Source: Xestospongia muta (Eukaryota; Porifera; Demospongiae; Haplosclerida; Petrosiidae). Taken from it: a stretch of DNA of 64,000 nt. The notes beneath the pieces are model-generated. The model was not told the DNA's origin and searched no databases. It worked only from the letters and a program-made list of their open reading frames with translations. This document shows positions 1-13,928 of this stretch, piece after piece. The number at the start of each line of letters is the position of its first letter. The stretch's first letter is position 1. The DNA lies in NCBI GenBank assembly GCA_963693285.1, contig OY848922.1, forward strand, positions 6,436,923 through 6,500,922, read 5' to 3'. The position numbers and the translations under genes were made by a program.

Positions 1-218
1 AATATGTTGGGACATTAGTTGCAATGAGTTTAATAAAAATAAATAAACTTTAGCTGGAATAGCTACATCAAAGTTGCAGACTTTGTAAAGGATATTATTA
101 ATATATTAAAATCATGGATAATCAATGAATTATATATAGATATATAGATATATATATATATATAATTATATAATATATTATGTCAATTTTTGATACATAA
201 ATAATCTTTCATTATTAC

Positions 219-588
219 CATTTTGTGACTCAATTTCTTGAACAATGCGAAGATAACCCATGTCTTTTAGAGCTTCAATAAATTTTGCCCTAGTAGCTTT
301 CCCTCCATCTAACCATGTCATTAACATGTCTTTACGAGCAGATCCAGGCAGTTGATGATTTTTCCTTTTGATATCCATCAATATTACATTCTTAATACCC
401 AAGTACACTCCTAACATTTCCCAATCTTCTATTTCTTTAGTAAACTTTATTAGAGCAACAAGGTGACATTCATCTAAACAATATAATATGATATTATACC
501 AGTATTAACTCTTATAGTATAATATGTCACTTACTTAGAGGTCCATCTGGTAGAATTGAGCTTACTTGGATAATTACTGAATCAGTCG
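219..588 (-). CDS. Copy A exons 17-18: linker plus third Death domain
   Basis: Exon 17 (535-588, 54 nt) encodes a linker ending SSILPDGPLS. Exon 18 (219-473, 255 nt) encodes an 85-residue Death-type domain with EDWEMLGVYLG, MLMTWLD and ARAKFIEAL-like helices (here TRAKFIEALKDMG). The pair has exactly the sizes and phases of exons 11-12 (54 and 255 nt) and is clearly a duplicate of them. Exon 18 ends NG followed by a GTAATA donor, so the reading frame continues past the left edge. Copy B has no counterpart of this pair. Confidence 0.8.
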
Positions 589-3500
589 CTAAAAAAAGAA
601 TGATATGTGATTTATACATAAATTATGGTTTTATAAACAAAACTAAAAGTAATATATATTGCAGTTTGTATATTTGTCATGCACCCACACCTGTTTGCAA
701 TGTAGCAATGGAAAGACATGTATCCAAAATACTGCTTGCTATAGAAGGCTCAAGAACTGGAGGTAATTCCACTGCTGTTATTACAGTAGCCCAAGTAATT
801 TCACTAGGTTGTTTGTCAAGCCACAACTGGACAACGTCTGCAAGTCTGTCAGAGTCTTGACTCCTTTGATCAGATATTTTTTTCAGATCTCCATGGCTGA
901 TCTTTAAAGCCTGTCCAATCTGATTCCATTTACATTCAATTGGTGATAGTAAACGAATAAGATCTGGCTTGTTTTCTACAATAAGAAAATATATTTTATG
1001 AATATATTGCACAATAAGTAAGTTTAACATAGTAATACTGGGAATGTAGAATGCATTTTGTACATATAAATCCTTACCAATGTTAACAGAAATAGTAACA
1101 TTTTTCTCATATTCAACAAGTATACCACTATCAGTAATATCTGTGATAACAAAAATAATAATTAAGATGAACTAAATATACTTACAACTACATAATGTAA
1201 AAATTACTACATGTGTATTAGAGTTTACAGGTAATACTCATACCTAAATTGACAGGTTTTTGTCTAGCCACTGAATGATCTTTGTCTATTGACAATAAAA
1301 TGTTGATTAATAGGTGATTAATTAAGGCAATGCATACATTGTATAGGAATAATTATATTCACTGTTGTTAGTGTTTATAAAATATTATTATAAAATAGAG
1401 AAAATGTACACAATCAACATAACATTTTTTATATATTAAAAATGAAAATATAATAAAAATAGAGTGAGAAGTAGATTTAATAATTAACTTAATCCACAGA
1501 GTATAGATGAATAGTGGTTTGTACATATTGTAGTAAATACTTTTAATTGTATGTCTATAAAGCTTACCAGGATCTTTTATAATCTTTTCAAGATCTCTAA
1601 TTGTAGCTGTAACTTGGGTAGTAGCACCAGTAGTGTCTGTAATGAAATGAAATGCTAACAGTAAAAGTGACATGTGATATTTAACAATAAAGAGGTTTTT
1701 GTAGGATGTGAAAACATTTATACTTAAAATTGCAATGCACTTTTAAAAAAGGAATGTCTGCTAAAGTTTCAGGTAATACAATGTTCATATTATATTGAAA
1801 TCATTGGCAAGTGTGCATTTATATACCTCTTACATCCAATATTGTTCAGATATTATACTGTAAATTTTATTATTACCATTTTGTGACTGAATTTCTTGAG
1901 CAATGCGAAGATGACCCATATCTTTTAGAGCTTCAATAAATTTTGCTCTAGTTGCTTCCTCTGCATCTAACCATGTCATTAACATGTCTTTACGAGCAGG
2001 TCCAGACTGATGATGGTTGTTCCTTTTGATGTCCTTCAGCACTGCATTCTTAATACCCAAATATACCCCTAACATTTCCCAGTCTTCAATTTGTTTTGCA
2101 AGCCTTATTAGGGCAACAAGGTGGCATTCATCTATAGAAAATTCACAAAATTGTTTTCATATCATTAATTCTTATTATAATATGTGACTTACTAAGAGGT
2201 CCATCTGGTAGATTTGAGATCACTGTGTTAATTACTGAATCAGCATCTAATAAAGAAGCACAATTTATAGAAATTATTATGTTGTTCATTTTCTTAATTA
2301 TAAATATTATATAGCATTCTATACGCATGTCATCCGTACCAAATTTTACACTCATAACATTGCTTATTTTCAGAGCTGATTCATCCATAGATACTTCTAA
2401 TAAAAACATAAAGATTATTTTAGTTAAATATAATTATGGTAAGTACATACCAATTAGTTCAGTTGATTTGTCTCCAGAAATGACAGGGCAAGGATCTGTA
2501 TTAGGACAAATACATGTTAACATCAGATAAATATGAGGTAATATTTTATACTCACCAATTAGCCAACAGGTTTGTCTTTCATCAATTAATTGAAGTGTTG
2601 GGAGCTGTTTTTCAATACTACATCTTATTAAGAGTGGATCGTGATCCCAAGATATAATAACTGGATGTAACTTGTGTCCACTTTTACTGTGTTCTTGTTT
2701 ACAAGGGACAGTTACTTCAGCTTTCAGTGCCCCTTCATCATATGCCAATATATCAGAACAAGCTGATATAGCTTCACAGATAACTTTGCGCAATTTAAAG
2801 CAATTTTTAGTTACACCATTGTAATAGACCTCAATCCAATAAAATCGATCAACTAATAAGACAGAACCAAATAAATCTTCAGAATATAGTAAAACAGCAT
2901 AACGAAGCTGTCTTGGAAATGCAATTGAACAACTATCTATATCAAATTGTGGACTTTCTGTTCTGTCAACAAGAGCTACCACAACAGATGGAAACACACC
3001 CTAAAAATAGAGAATGGTGTTATTTTTTATTAATTATCAAAACAAATTTGCAGAAATTACACTAATTTGCAAGAGAACACTTTAAACACTAACATAATCA
3101 ATGATTGTTGAGTTGTAGAACAGTTACATCTCTTACCTGAGGAACGACTTTACTTCTAAATGTAATAATCATTGGATCACATTTTCTTTGAAAAAGAACT
3201 ATGTCTTTCTCTTTTGCTTGTTTAGGTGGTAATACTACTGGCATAAAATAGCGCTTAACACCATCAGTTGTCGAGAGTGGAGTAATGATATGCAGATAAC
3301 GAAGCAACATTAAAAAGGCATGCTTTGTAAAAAGAGAAGAAACAAATGGTAGGCAGACATTATCAAGTAAAGATTCATCAAATACTCCAAATTCACGAAA
3401 TGCTCGCTGAGTGTCTCGTGTTATAGACTTACCCTCGAGTAAAATATCCTCTAAGAAGTCTACAAATGACACACGTATCAATGCTGAGAGCAGGTCAAGG

Positions 3501-5863
3501 AGATATTGAGGATTACTAAATATTACATTATGAAGAACAATTGGAAAATACAGGAACAAGGCCATGGTATGTAAGTGGGATAAAGAATTCATGACATCAT
3601 TTCCATCCATGCCAAGACTACCTCCAATACCATGACAAGATTCTAATGAAATTATTCCATGATCCTCTTGTGATGCCTCCTCTTTCAAACGCAATTCAAA
3701 CATGTACCAACGTACCGGTATGGGTGTGGCTATGCCAATTTCCTTCTGATAGGACATAATATGCTGTCGAAGAGAAGATGATATTTTCTTTCGATTCCAC
3801 CAACAAAGATTTTCAACAGGAAATATGACCTTGTTTGGATCCTCACTAGGAAAAATAAAATGATCATGAAACTCACTAAGAGTAGACAGTAGCTGCTCAT
3901 TCTTAAATTCTAATGGCTCATACAATTCTTTTTTCCCGCACAGGCCACACTTAATTTTGTCATAGCAAGTGCCAATGATCATAAAAAGTGGTAAGCTTTT
4001 TTTTCCTTTTGCAACAACAGCATGTTTAGAAGAAACTATTGAACGCACAAAATGCTCTATCAGCTCTAGGTTGGTCATCTGTAACTCACTGGGTTGATTG
4101 AGCAACTTACCATTCAGTGAGTAGCAAAACTGAGGCTTTTCAAAGAGGTTTTCTGTTAACTTTGTACAGATTATATTTATGGTATTGCCACGAATAAATG
4201 CTCGTGATACATCAGCAAATTGTGGCTGACCACCACTATCAAGAACATTTATCCATGTTGCTTTGTGGCGGTTTTGTGTTGTTTTTTGCTTTGCCAAAAC
4301 TTTTGTTAATTCTCTAGAATATTGATCAGAATGCATGTCTGTACTGGAAGATGATAGCTCTTTAGCTGGGCTGGCACTAGAAACTGCTGGTCTTGTAGCT
4401 TTGTCAGATGAAACTGTTGTGTTGATTGAAGTTATATGAAAGGTTTTCTTTTCTGTTTGTTTGGGTTTTATAGTTGTATCGATATCGGAATCCAACTCAT
4501 TCAAATCTTTTTCTGATATTGTTGATGTTACTTCAGTAGGCAATGGTACAGACGCATTGTAACTTTTAACATTTTGCTTTGCCAAATCAGTCATGCTAGT
4601 TTCACCAAGCGTAAATTTTTGAGGTGATTCTGCAGATAACGTTGTACTACTAGCATCTTCTGAAATAGGATCATTAGTTTCTTGTTGTGAATCTTGCTCT
4701 AGTGCACGAATTGCATCTGAAAGCATCCTTAGTAAGTCAAGACTGGTAACCTTTTCCCATATCTTTCCTTCATTGCGTCCAGCCACCCTCTCTAACGCTC
4801 GTATAGGTCTTGTTGCTAATGCTGTACTGTTGTGTAATCTAGGTGCACTCCAGTTGAACAGAAGTGACTTGAATGCTGTTTTACCAACACAAGGTGGTCC
4901 CATAAGAACAAGTCTCATGTTAGTCAATTGAACATTGCCTTTGTTGAGACCACGTTTCAAAAGTCGTTGCAATGCTGTAACCAAAATACATACGAACATC
5001 ATATTAATGATTGAATAAAGTTTTGTATTATTAGAATGACATTATATTAATCATATTAATAATTCAATATATATGCGATCTTTTAATGGATTATTTAATA
5101 TATATTTATCTCAAGATTGGAGACTCTGAATTATTGAATTACTGAATATTAGCCAATAAAGGAGAGTGCATAAGGAAATAAAAGGACTACAGTACTGCTT
5201 GTTATATAAGAAACCTCCACAAATTATGTCTCAAATTTTTGATTATAATAGCTAAATTTCTTAATTGCCGAAATTATAAATTCTATAATTTTAGTAATAG
5301 TCATGAATCTATTGATATCATCATGTGTACTTATTTCATATATTTATTTCATTGCTGTTTGTCACTTAATTAAAATATAAATAAAATTAACATCATGTTG
5401 TAACCACTCATACATATTACTGCTAATGAGTTTAATTTATTTTAAAATTTTACATAAGTGACTGCAGTATTGTAGCTGCTGTAAAAACACTATCTTAGAA
5501 TTACTTAATAATTACATTATTCTAACTGTGCTGCTGTAAGTAATGAATCTTAAGATATTGTAATGTAACTACAACAATAAAAAAAAGTGTATAGAAAGCT
5601 TAAATATGTTAAACTATTTAGAATATAAACTATTAAGAATATTAAATAAAAAGGCTTTGCAATAATATAAACTATACAATGTTAATAAAATTACTGTGAT
5701 ATACATACTTGTTGTCCCAAGTTATCAAATACATACCTTCATCTATTATCAGCTTTGCAATGTCTCGATAGCCTCTACTCTGAGCTAATTCAGCTGGAGT
5801 TTTACCATCCTGAGTGAAGAATGAATGTATTAATTAATAGAAAGGCAAACAGTATGTGTAAAT

Positions 5864-5921
<58 letters not shown>

Positions 5922-8738
5922 TACATCACTTGCTTGACTCAGTTTCAGTTGTAATCAACTAGCTAAATAGATATGCATATAAACCTTTGAAAACTTGTAG
6001 ATGATCTGTTTCAAGTTTATGGAATTATCTCAATTGTGATTGGTAAAGGAAGAACATCATTAATTCTCATTTAAATTGCATATCAAAGGAAAGCTGATGG
6101 GAGATTCCTTCGTAATAATATTACTATAAACTTTAATACTATTTTTAATATGGACAATCTTCAGTAATTATTTTAAGTCAGTCAAAAATTATCCAACCAC
6201 CACATCATTGCAAACACTACTGACGACAGTTAATAAAAATTGTACAACACATAATATTTCCTCCTTCTTTGGCAATTCTTATACAATAAACATAACTATT
6301 CTAATAATAACTACCAGCTTATATTTTTGTTGCTTTTTTTCACTGCTAAAACTAGAAACTAGTAACTCATCTAAATACTAAAGTCAATCAATGTTGCTAT
6401 TCTGTTGCCAATTAAATGTATGGCTCTCATTCAAAAGGTTGTGACAGTCATTTTAACTGCAGTTATGATAATAAAATATCGACAAAATTACACTTGTTAG
6501 ACTCTATCTATACTTAATGAATTAAATGAGGTTAACAAAAAGGTGTAATATGACTAACAATCAACTATTTCATGGAAAAGAAATTTTGTTAGTTTATTAT
6601 TATATTGTTGAAGTACAATTTTAGAAGTTCATTCAATCTCTTCATGATTAGGATAAATATATTCATATAATTAGCAATTGTGATGGCAGTAACTTATATA
6701 AGTTAATTTGTTGCTCTTAGAAGCCTATGTCATACAAAAAACAATAAAATAAAATAATATGATATGGACATGTCCTTTATTTATACAAATAAACAAAAGG
6801 ATCCAAAAAGTTGTCATTTCAAAATGAGAAAACCTGTCAAGCTAATAGTTTCATACAAATAATTGGTACACAGATATTTGTATAAATCTTTGTATTAGTA
6901 TCCAAGTCTCCTTTGGAGCAGGTTTCATTTGGACTATGTAGGAACGTTTATGGGAAGAATGTGTTTTTAACCTAATGGATGGGATCAAAATGATATCTGC
7001 TGCTACTTTGTTACTCATAGTCTTATGGAGAGGTGGTGTCTGTTAATGGTAGTGTGTTCACAAGTGCTAAGTTCAATGAGTTGCTAGTTCGCTGTGTCAT
7101 CTGGCGTCATATGAAGTCACAAAATGAGCCATACAGTGCTTAAAACAATGTATGATCAAGTTATCAGAAGTTGACCAAATTATCAAAAGTTTTGCTTTCT
7201 TTTACCTTGACTATATACCTTGACTATATGATTTAGTTCAGAACTTGTTGAAATACCTGTAAACATTTTTGTGCCTTGTCACCGAGAAATTATTAAGTTT
7301 CTACTCTGAAGTACCGTAGTTCTCCGAGTAAGAGCCCATAGGTGCTTTCAGTTCATTTGGAATTTCGCTTACACGGGATTTTTCAAAAACAGCTTCTAGT
7401 AAGCGCCCACTTATTAATAATTAATTATTAATTAATTAATAGCGTGAATATTCCGTATGTATGATGTAGAAGTTAATGCTGTCGAGGCTCTGAGAACTCA
7501 CCCGGAGCGCAATATATCTCCTATAGCAAAGAAGTATGGTGTAGATAGAAAGCATATTAGATAATAGGGTAAGGAGTTTGACAAGCTTCAAATCACAATA
7601 ACGATACGCTGTACAATCAAGGACAAAAGGAGAAAGATCCTCCATTGAGCAAGGTGGTTTAGAAGTGCTTTGTGAGCTGACCTTTTGAATTCCAAACGGA
7701 ACAAAAGACAACGAAACTATAATGTCTAAACTTAGAAAATTGCTAGCCTAACTTTCTTCTTTGCTCAACACGTGATAATAACAACAATAACTACAAATCT
7801 AAGAGGGTGGGATGGGGGAGGGCGCTTGCACAGGGAATTGACATTTTCCTTTAAGGACAAAAATAAGGAGGTGGGCGCTTGCTCGGGGAACTACGGTACC
7901 TTGTATCTCCTCTTTCTTTGAAAACTTTTAACCCTTGTTTGAATTGCCACATCATCTTTTTTATTTGCTGGCTTCTTCTCGTATTGTGCATTTATATAGA
8001 CGTCTATGGATACTGGAAGTAGTTTAATACGATATTTAAGGTCTGTATTCAAGTATGTTTTCAATAGACAGCGGTTTAACCTTCTATCTAGTGAAATGTG
8101 GGAGTAGGTAAGTTACATCGTAATTATGATAATAGTTGTTTTATAAATGGTTGTCAAAGCTTAGCTGTGATTCTCGACATATATATACAGTATATATATT
8201 ATGTATATTATGTGTTGTAGTTATATTGTGTGCCAGTTTTCTCATATAAGCTTTGTCAAGCATAGGTAGGGTATCATGTTTACAAGTCAATATGGAGTCA
8301 AGATATAGGGGAGACACTTTCAACAAAGAAGGAACACAACAATCCTCATGATAGATTCACTGTTGCTGTGATGAAGGGCAAATTGATAGTTGGTCATATC
8401 CTAAAAGAAATTTCAAAGATATGTTGGTTCTTTCTTCACAAAGAAGGAATGATACCCTGTACAGTCAAGGACAAAAGGAGATCCTCCATTGAGCAAAGCA
8501 GTTTAGAAGTGCCTTGTGAGCTGACCTTTTCAATTCCAAAAGGAAAAAAAGACAACAAAACTTTAATGTCTAAACTTAGAAAATTGCTAGCCTAACGTAT
8601 TTGTCATTGCATAACACGTAATAACCACAATAACCAAAATCTAAAAGGGTGAGATGGGGGTAGACGCTTGCATGGGGAATTGACATTTTTCTTTAAGAAC
8701 AAAAATATGAGGGTGGGCGCTTGCTCAAGGAACAACGG

Positions 8739-8812
<74 letters not shown>

Positions 8813-11800
8813 TATATAATTATATATATATTGTACATGTATAATTATACGTATACTTATTATTATTAAATATATGACATTACAATATGTTTGTATACTT
8901 TAGAAATGTCACAAGTATCTTGTTGGATCTACATAAGTATGATATAATTCAAAGCATGGCAAGACACATAATGCTACTTTACATTGTTTACAATGGTATA
9001 TTGTGGTTTTTCTACTATTTTGTTTCTTATGACTACAGACAATACATTCATGTTGTGACGGCTTTCCACTTAAACAAGGTGGTATTTTGCCAAGAAAATG
9101 ATGGTCATGGAGGCATGCATCTTGAGGGAGTTGAGGAAAAGATGCAGACGAAGTATGATCAATACTGGCTCTGGTGAACATTTGTGTTGCTAGCTTTATT
9201 TGAAACTTGACATGGCTCATATTCCTTTCTGTTAAGTAGACATTTGATACAGGATGTAGACATTCACAATAGCTAAGTCTATCAAGTGGAAGGTTGCTCA
9301 TTTGTACTATTTCACTGTCCTGTAGTTGAAACTGTAATATGAAAAAAGTTGACCACTTTTATCTACTCCACCCATAAAGGTACTGTACCTATTAACCATT
9401 ATTCTAACACAATATAGTTGCACTTTGTAGCTAAAAACTGGAGATGTTGTTATACAAAATAGCTGTAAACATGGACAGGTAATTTGATAAATGATACTTG
9501 CACATTTCATTTCTACAGATCATGTGAAACTATACATATACAGAGTTATAACATGATCAAACATTCTAAGATTGATTTGCTACACTTAACTTTCCAAGTA
9601 CAAGAGTGAAGTGATTATGTCAGTTTTTAAATTAAACAAACAATAGCAAATAACATAAAGAGTATTTTCACTGATCTGTAATAACATTTTAATATCATAC
9701 TTAGCGTGATATTTATAACCTATGACTACTTGATACAATCATACAATGATCTTTCATACCTTATCAACAACAGTAATATCAGCATCATTACTAATTAATA
9801 TTCTAATGATCTCTGGACGATTATGGTAAGCTGCATAATGTAATGCAGTCCAGCCAGCCTGTAACAATGAAACAAAGAAGCAATACATACACAATGTACA
9901 CTATACAGATAAATTTAAACTCAATGTACTACACAATACATTCATAATGTTAATGGTGTTATGAAAACATCAACAAAGTGATGTTGTCAGTAAATATGGT
10001 ACAATTATTAAATAGTTATATTTATGTATATATAATTACTATATAATTCTAATTATGTGTTTATTATGTATATGTAATGAATATAATCATCTATTCCTGT
10101 CCAACCATAACTTGATTTTGTGTATACTATAAGTGTCATATGGGGTGTATTAAAGGATGTTCTATAATCTATATCTATGCGAATCTATATCTATGTCTGT
10201 CCATGGGAGCATGGGAGAAGTCTGCCTCCAACATTATTGTAGGGCTAATGATGTTGTTGATGACAATTTTGGCAGTTTTATGTAATGTTTGAGGTCTGTT
10301 CATGCATAAACTAATCAAGTATTTACTAACGCCAAAAAGACTGTCTGATTATCTTTTGATTCAATTGTAGAGTTGGAGAAGGAGCGTTATAGTCCAAAAC
10401 CATCAGAAGTTGTCCAGTTTTTTTAATTTAATTTAAGGCTACAACAGACAGGAGTGAGAGTGGCAATTTTTATAGCTGAACAGAGACAACTATGCAAATT
10501 TTGTGAATATTGGAAGATATGTTTGATGTCATGCTATGTGATCGTTTACTGGGTAATATTCAACAGCTGAGTATTCAATGATGACTGCTGGCTCAACCCA
10601 TCCTAACTCTATCATGTTTCATGTAGTGTGTTTTCCACAATTTTCACCTACTTCAATAAAGACTTAATGTTATCTATTATATATTTGAACTACATATCTG
10701 ACATCATCATCATGTAATACAGTTTCTTTTAACTCATATTCTCTGCTCCAATTTCAAAGCAATAATAGTAATGTTCATAAAGCAATAATAGTAATGTTCA
10801 TTAGTAAATGTGTAGTTTATCTGTCTGCTGTTAATGTACTTGTAAATGTGGATAAGACCATGACAAAATCAAACATTTTATTTTATTATTGCTATACTGA
10901 GGTCAAGGTTCTGATTGAGCATATAAAATTGTTTATTACATTTTATTATACATGTGTACTGAATGATGTAAAATGAGAAAACATTTTTATCAGTGTTTGC
11001 TGGAAAGGCACATAATAAATTTATGTTGTTACACAAGCTGCAACAGTCTGTGAAATTATATTATATGTCACTTAATCTTTAAGCATATTTCAATTATACA
11101 TGTTCTAATTTTTAAAACAGTGTATTGACTTAGAAAAAAATTGTAAGTATTGTTAGCATAGCCATGTAAATAGTCAGATATAGCACTATGTTATATCATT
11201 TCTTATTAGATGTGTTCTTAGTGATGATGATAAAAGGAAAATGTCATAATTCTGAAAAAGTGGTGTCTGTTAATGGTAGTGTGTTCACAAGTGATAAGTT
11301 CAAGGAAATACTAGAGGCTTACAGAGCTTAAAACAGTGAGTGAGGAAGTTGCAGTATGGTTCCTGGAGAACAATTTGTCCAAACGTTTGTTTACATACAG
11401 TTTAACAATACATTCTAAAACATCTCAATGTACTCCTTGGTTATTACTTAAATATTGTCCTTCATCAAAATTAGATGTTTTGTTTACTAACATTGAAAGC
11501 TATGTAGAACAACATCAACAAACTCAAAAGAATACTCGTGATAGACATAGTAAACATTATAGAGCTTATGCACTGACGTCACGAAAAGTAATAAAAAATA
11601 GCAACTGTTGCTAGGGTGCCATCTTGAGTGGCAAAAGCACGTTCATACACAAGAGTGGCAGATTCTGAGGCCAGATTAGATAGGTACTATGCAACACAAG
11701 ACACAAATGTTTATAAAGCTTGGTGTTCTTCCGGAGCTATTGGGCAAGTGGTACTCTAGGGAGCCAGTAGCATCAATCTCATCAACAGGAAATGAACAAG

Positions 11801-13890
11801 TTGAAGAATGTGCATGTGGAGATGTTATGGTGCTACTGCAGGAAAGATGAATATGGGGAATTAATGATCTGTTGTGACAATAACGACTGTTGTATACAAT
11901 GGTTTCACACAACATGCCTTCAGATTACCACAATTCTAAAGGGTAAATGGTACAGTCCTAATTGTCAGAGAAAACCAAAATAAAGGCACTAGGATGTTGT
12001 TAATAATAATTATTATTTTAAAGATTACTGTTGTTTGATAACATGCATTAATAATCCATAGGCTGAGTCCGTACCAGTTCTCCTCTATTTGGCCATTTAA
12101 CAAGAGGACCCAATCAAGTGATCTTATTATAATATGTCCGAGTTGAGATGATACACCCAGACATGTAATAACTTCGCTTTTTTACGTGCTATCTACGTGG
12201 AACTTGCACCAATCGATTCAGCTTGCAAACACACATATATAACATTTGGCTGTCTAGTGCTACGAAAAAGTAAGAAACTAAAAAACTCCATACACTTTTA
12301 ATTGCATACCTTCGTCATACTTCAAATTACACACCTTTATAGATTTAACGAATAACAATTTTCACCTCAAGAAATCACCCGTGTGTCACGATGAAATTGA
12401 AAATTACAATTCTATAATTATATGAACAAATGTTCTATTATGACTGTTAGTGTTATTATTATAAAAAAATAATAATCAGGTATTGTCTTTTGCAATTTAA
12501 GGCAGCTATTGAGCCACTGTGGTTCTGAAAAAAAAATTTTAATAAAGAAGGAAGACTTTCTCTTTCCGTAGGCTCTTAATGTTGGCACATGAATGTCCTG
12601 TGGCATCAGCTGTTCTTTAAAGAGTTCCTTGAGTATGTTTGCACTTGTTGTGTTACTTGAAATAGTCATAGACATGCTCAAAAACCTCCTTCGTTTATGT
12701 TTTTGTGTGTGTCTATCCTCTCACATTTTATGTTTGTATTGTGTCTAATCCCCATGTTTATTGTTAAAAGAGTTGTTGTTTCAATCTATCATGCTTAAGA
12801 GAACACTACAGGAATACACTGAACTTATATAAGAAATAGTAGAGTCTGGGCTGACATAAATTGTATGAGATGGTGATAAACAAAAGATTGACTTACAAAC
12901 AATGAACACTGATATCTGATTTACTGCATCTATTATTAGGACAATCATTTTAATTGTTCAAGAGGGTTATCTATATCATTAGATTGGACTACTGGAAAGT
13001 TAAACCAACACAAAATGTCCCCTCTGTTATTTAGACTCTCATATCACTTTGGATATTCTAAATGACTTTTACTTTACATTAAAAAAGATAGATTTTAAAA
13101 CATGACTCCATTCTAGTATGAATTGTTTCCTTTTATTCTTGTTATTTAGAGGCCACACTACATCTGAATACTGACTTTACTGAGCACAAGTGGAACCACT
13201 AAGTCCAATCAACTACATTTTACTACTGTAATCTTGTTGTACAATGTAGAATGCTAGTAGTGTGTATTGATTGTAGCCTTGTCTATTTTAAGTAACAATA
13301 GACTGCAGGTAGCCATTACATTTATTTCCTAGACTGTGTTCACATTGGATATCTGATATTGCTTGAGTTTGTCTCCTCACTTTTCTTAGATTGAAAATGT
13401 TATTTCACATATTATGATACATTTGAAATTTATTCTTTCGTGTATTTCAACACTTACGAGACCGTAATTAATATTAATATCAATGTTTCCGCCCACACGT
13501 AATTGCGTTATTTGTTTCCTGGAGACAGCAATTTTTGACAAGAATATGTGTCTTTTGTGTGATGACGTTTTAGCTGCCTTTTACAAGTAAGTTTGTCTTT
13601 CTATGAAGTTAATAATACGCTACATCATTAGTAAAGCTGTGGGTATAACATGTGGTTCTTGTTTAGCCGAATTTGAAAGTAGAGGGTTTACGTTGATGTA
13701 GGAAATGGAGTCTACAGGCTAGACGAAGGTTTGTAAGAGATATATAGTAGCTAGACATCATATATAATAGCTCATAAATTATAATATATATGTATATACA
13801 TATGTATATATTGTATAAGCATTACCATGAAATAATGAGTAATATACATTGTATAAATGAACAGACTGCACCCAACAGTACATGTATTGG

Positions 13891-13928
<38 letters not shown>

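Larger units (their letters stand above)
5810..7310. other. Intron 5 of copy A, no gene seen
   Basis: AT-rich intron that aligns with copy B 40476-41943. It holds an AT dinucleotide run at 5866-5912 and a segment (6450-6920) repeated elsewhere in the window. I see no exon with supported splice sites in it. Confidence 0.5.

Noticed and set aside
7436..7711. Minus-strand 91-codon frame conserved at 42069-42344
   Set aside because: It is conserved only because both copies carry the same transposon; the plus strand holds the recognisable HTH.
8604..8807. Minus-strand frame of repeated Tyr-Ile
   Set aside because: Translation of a TA microsatellite.
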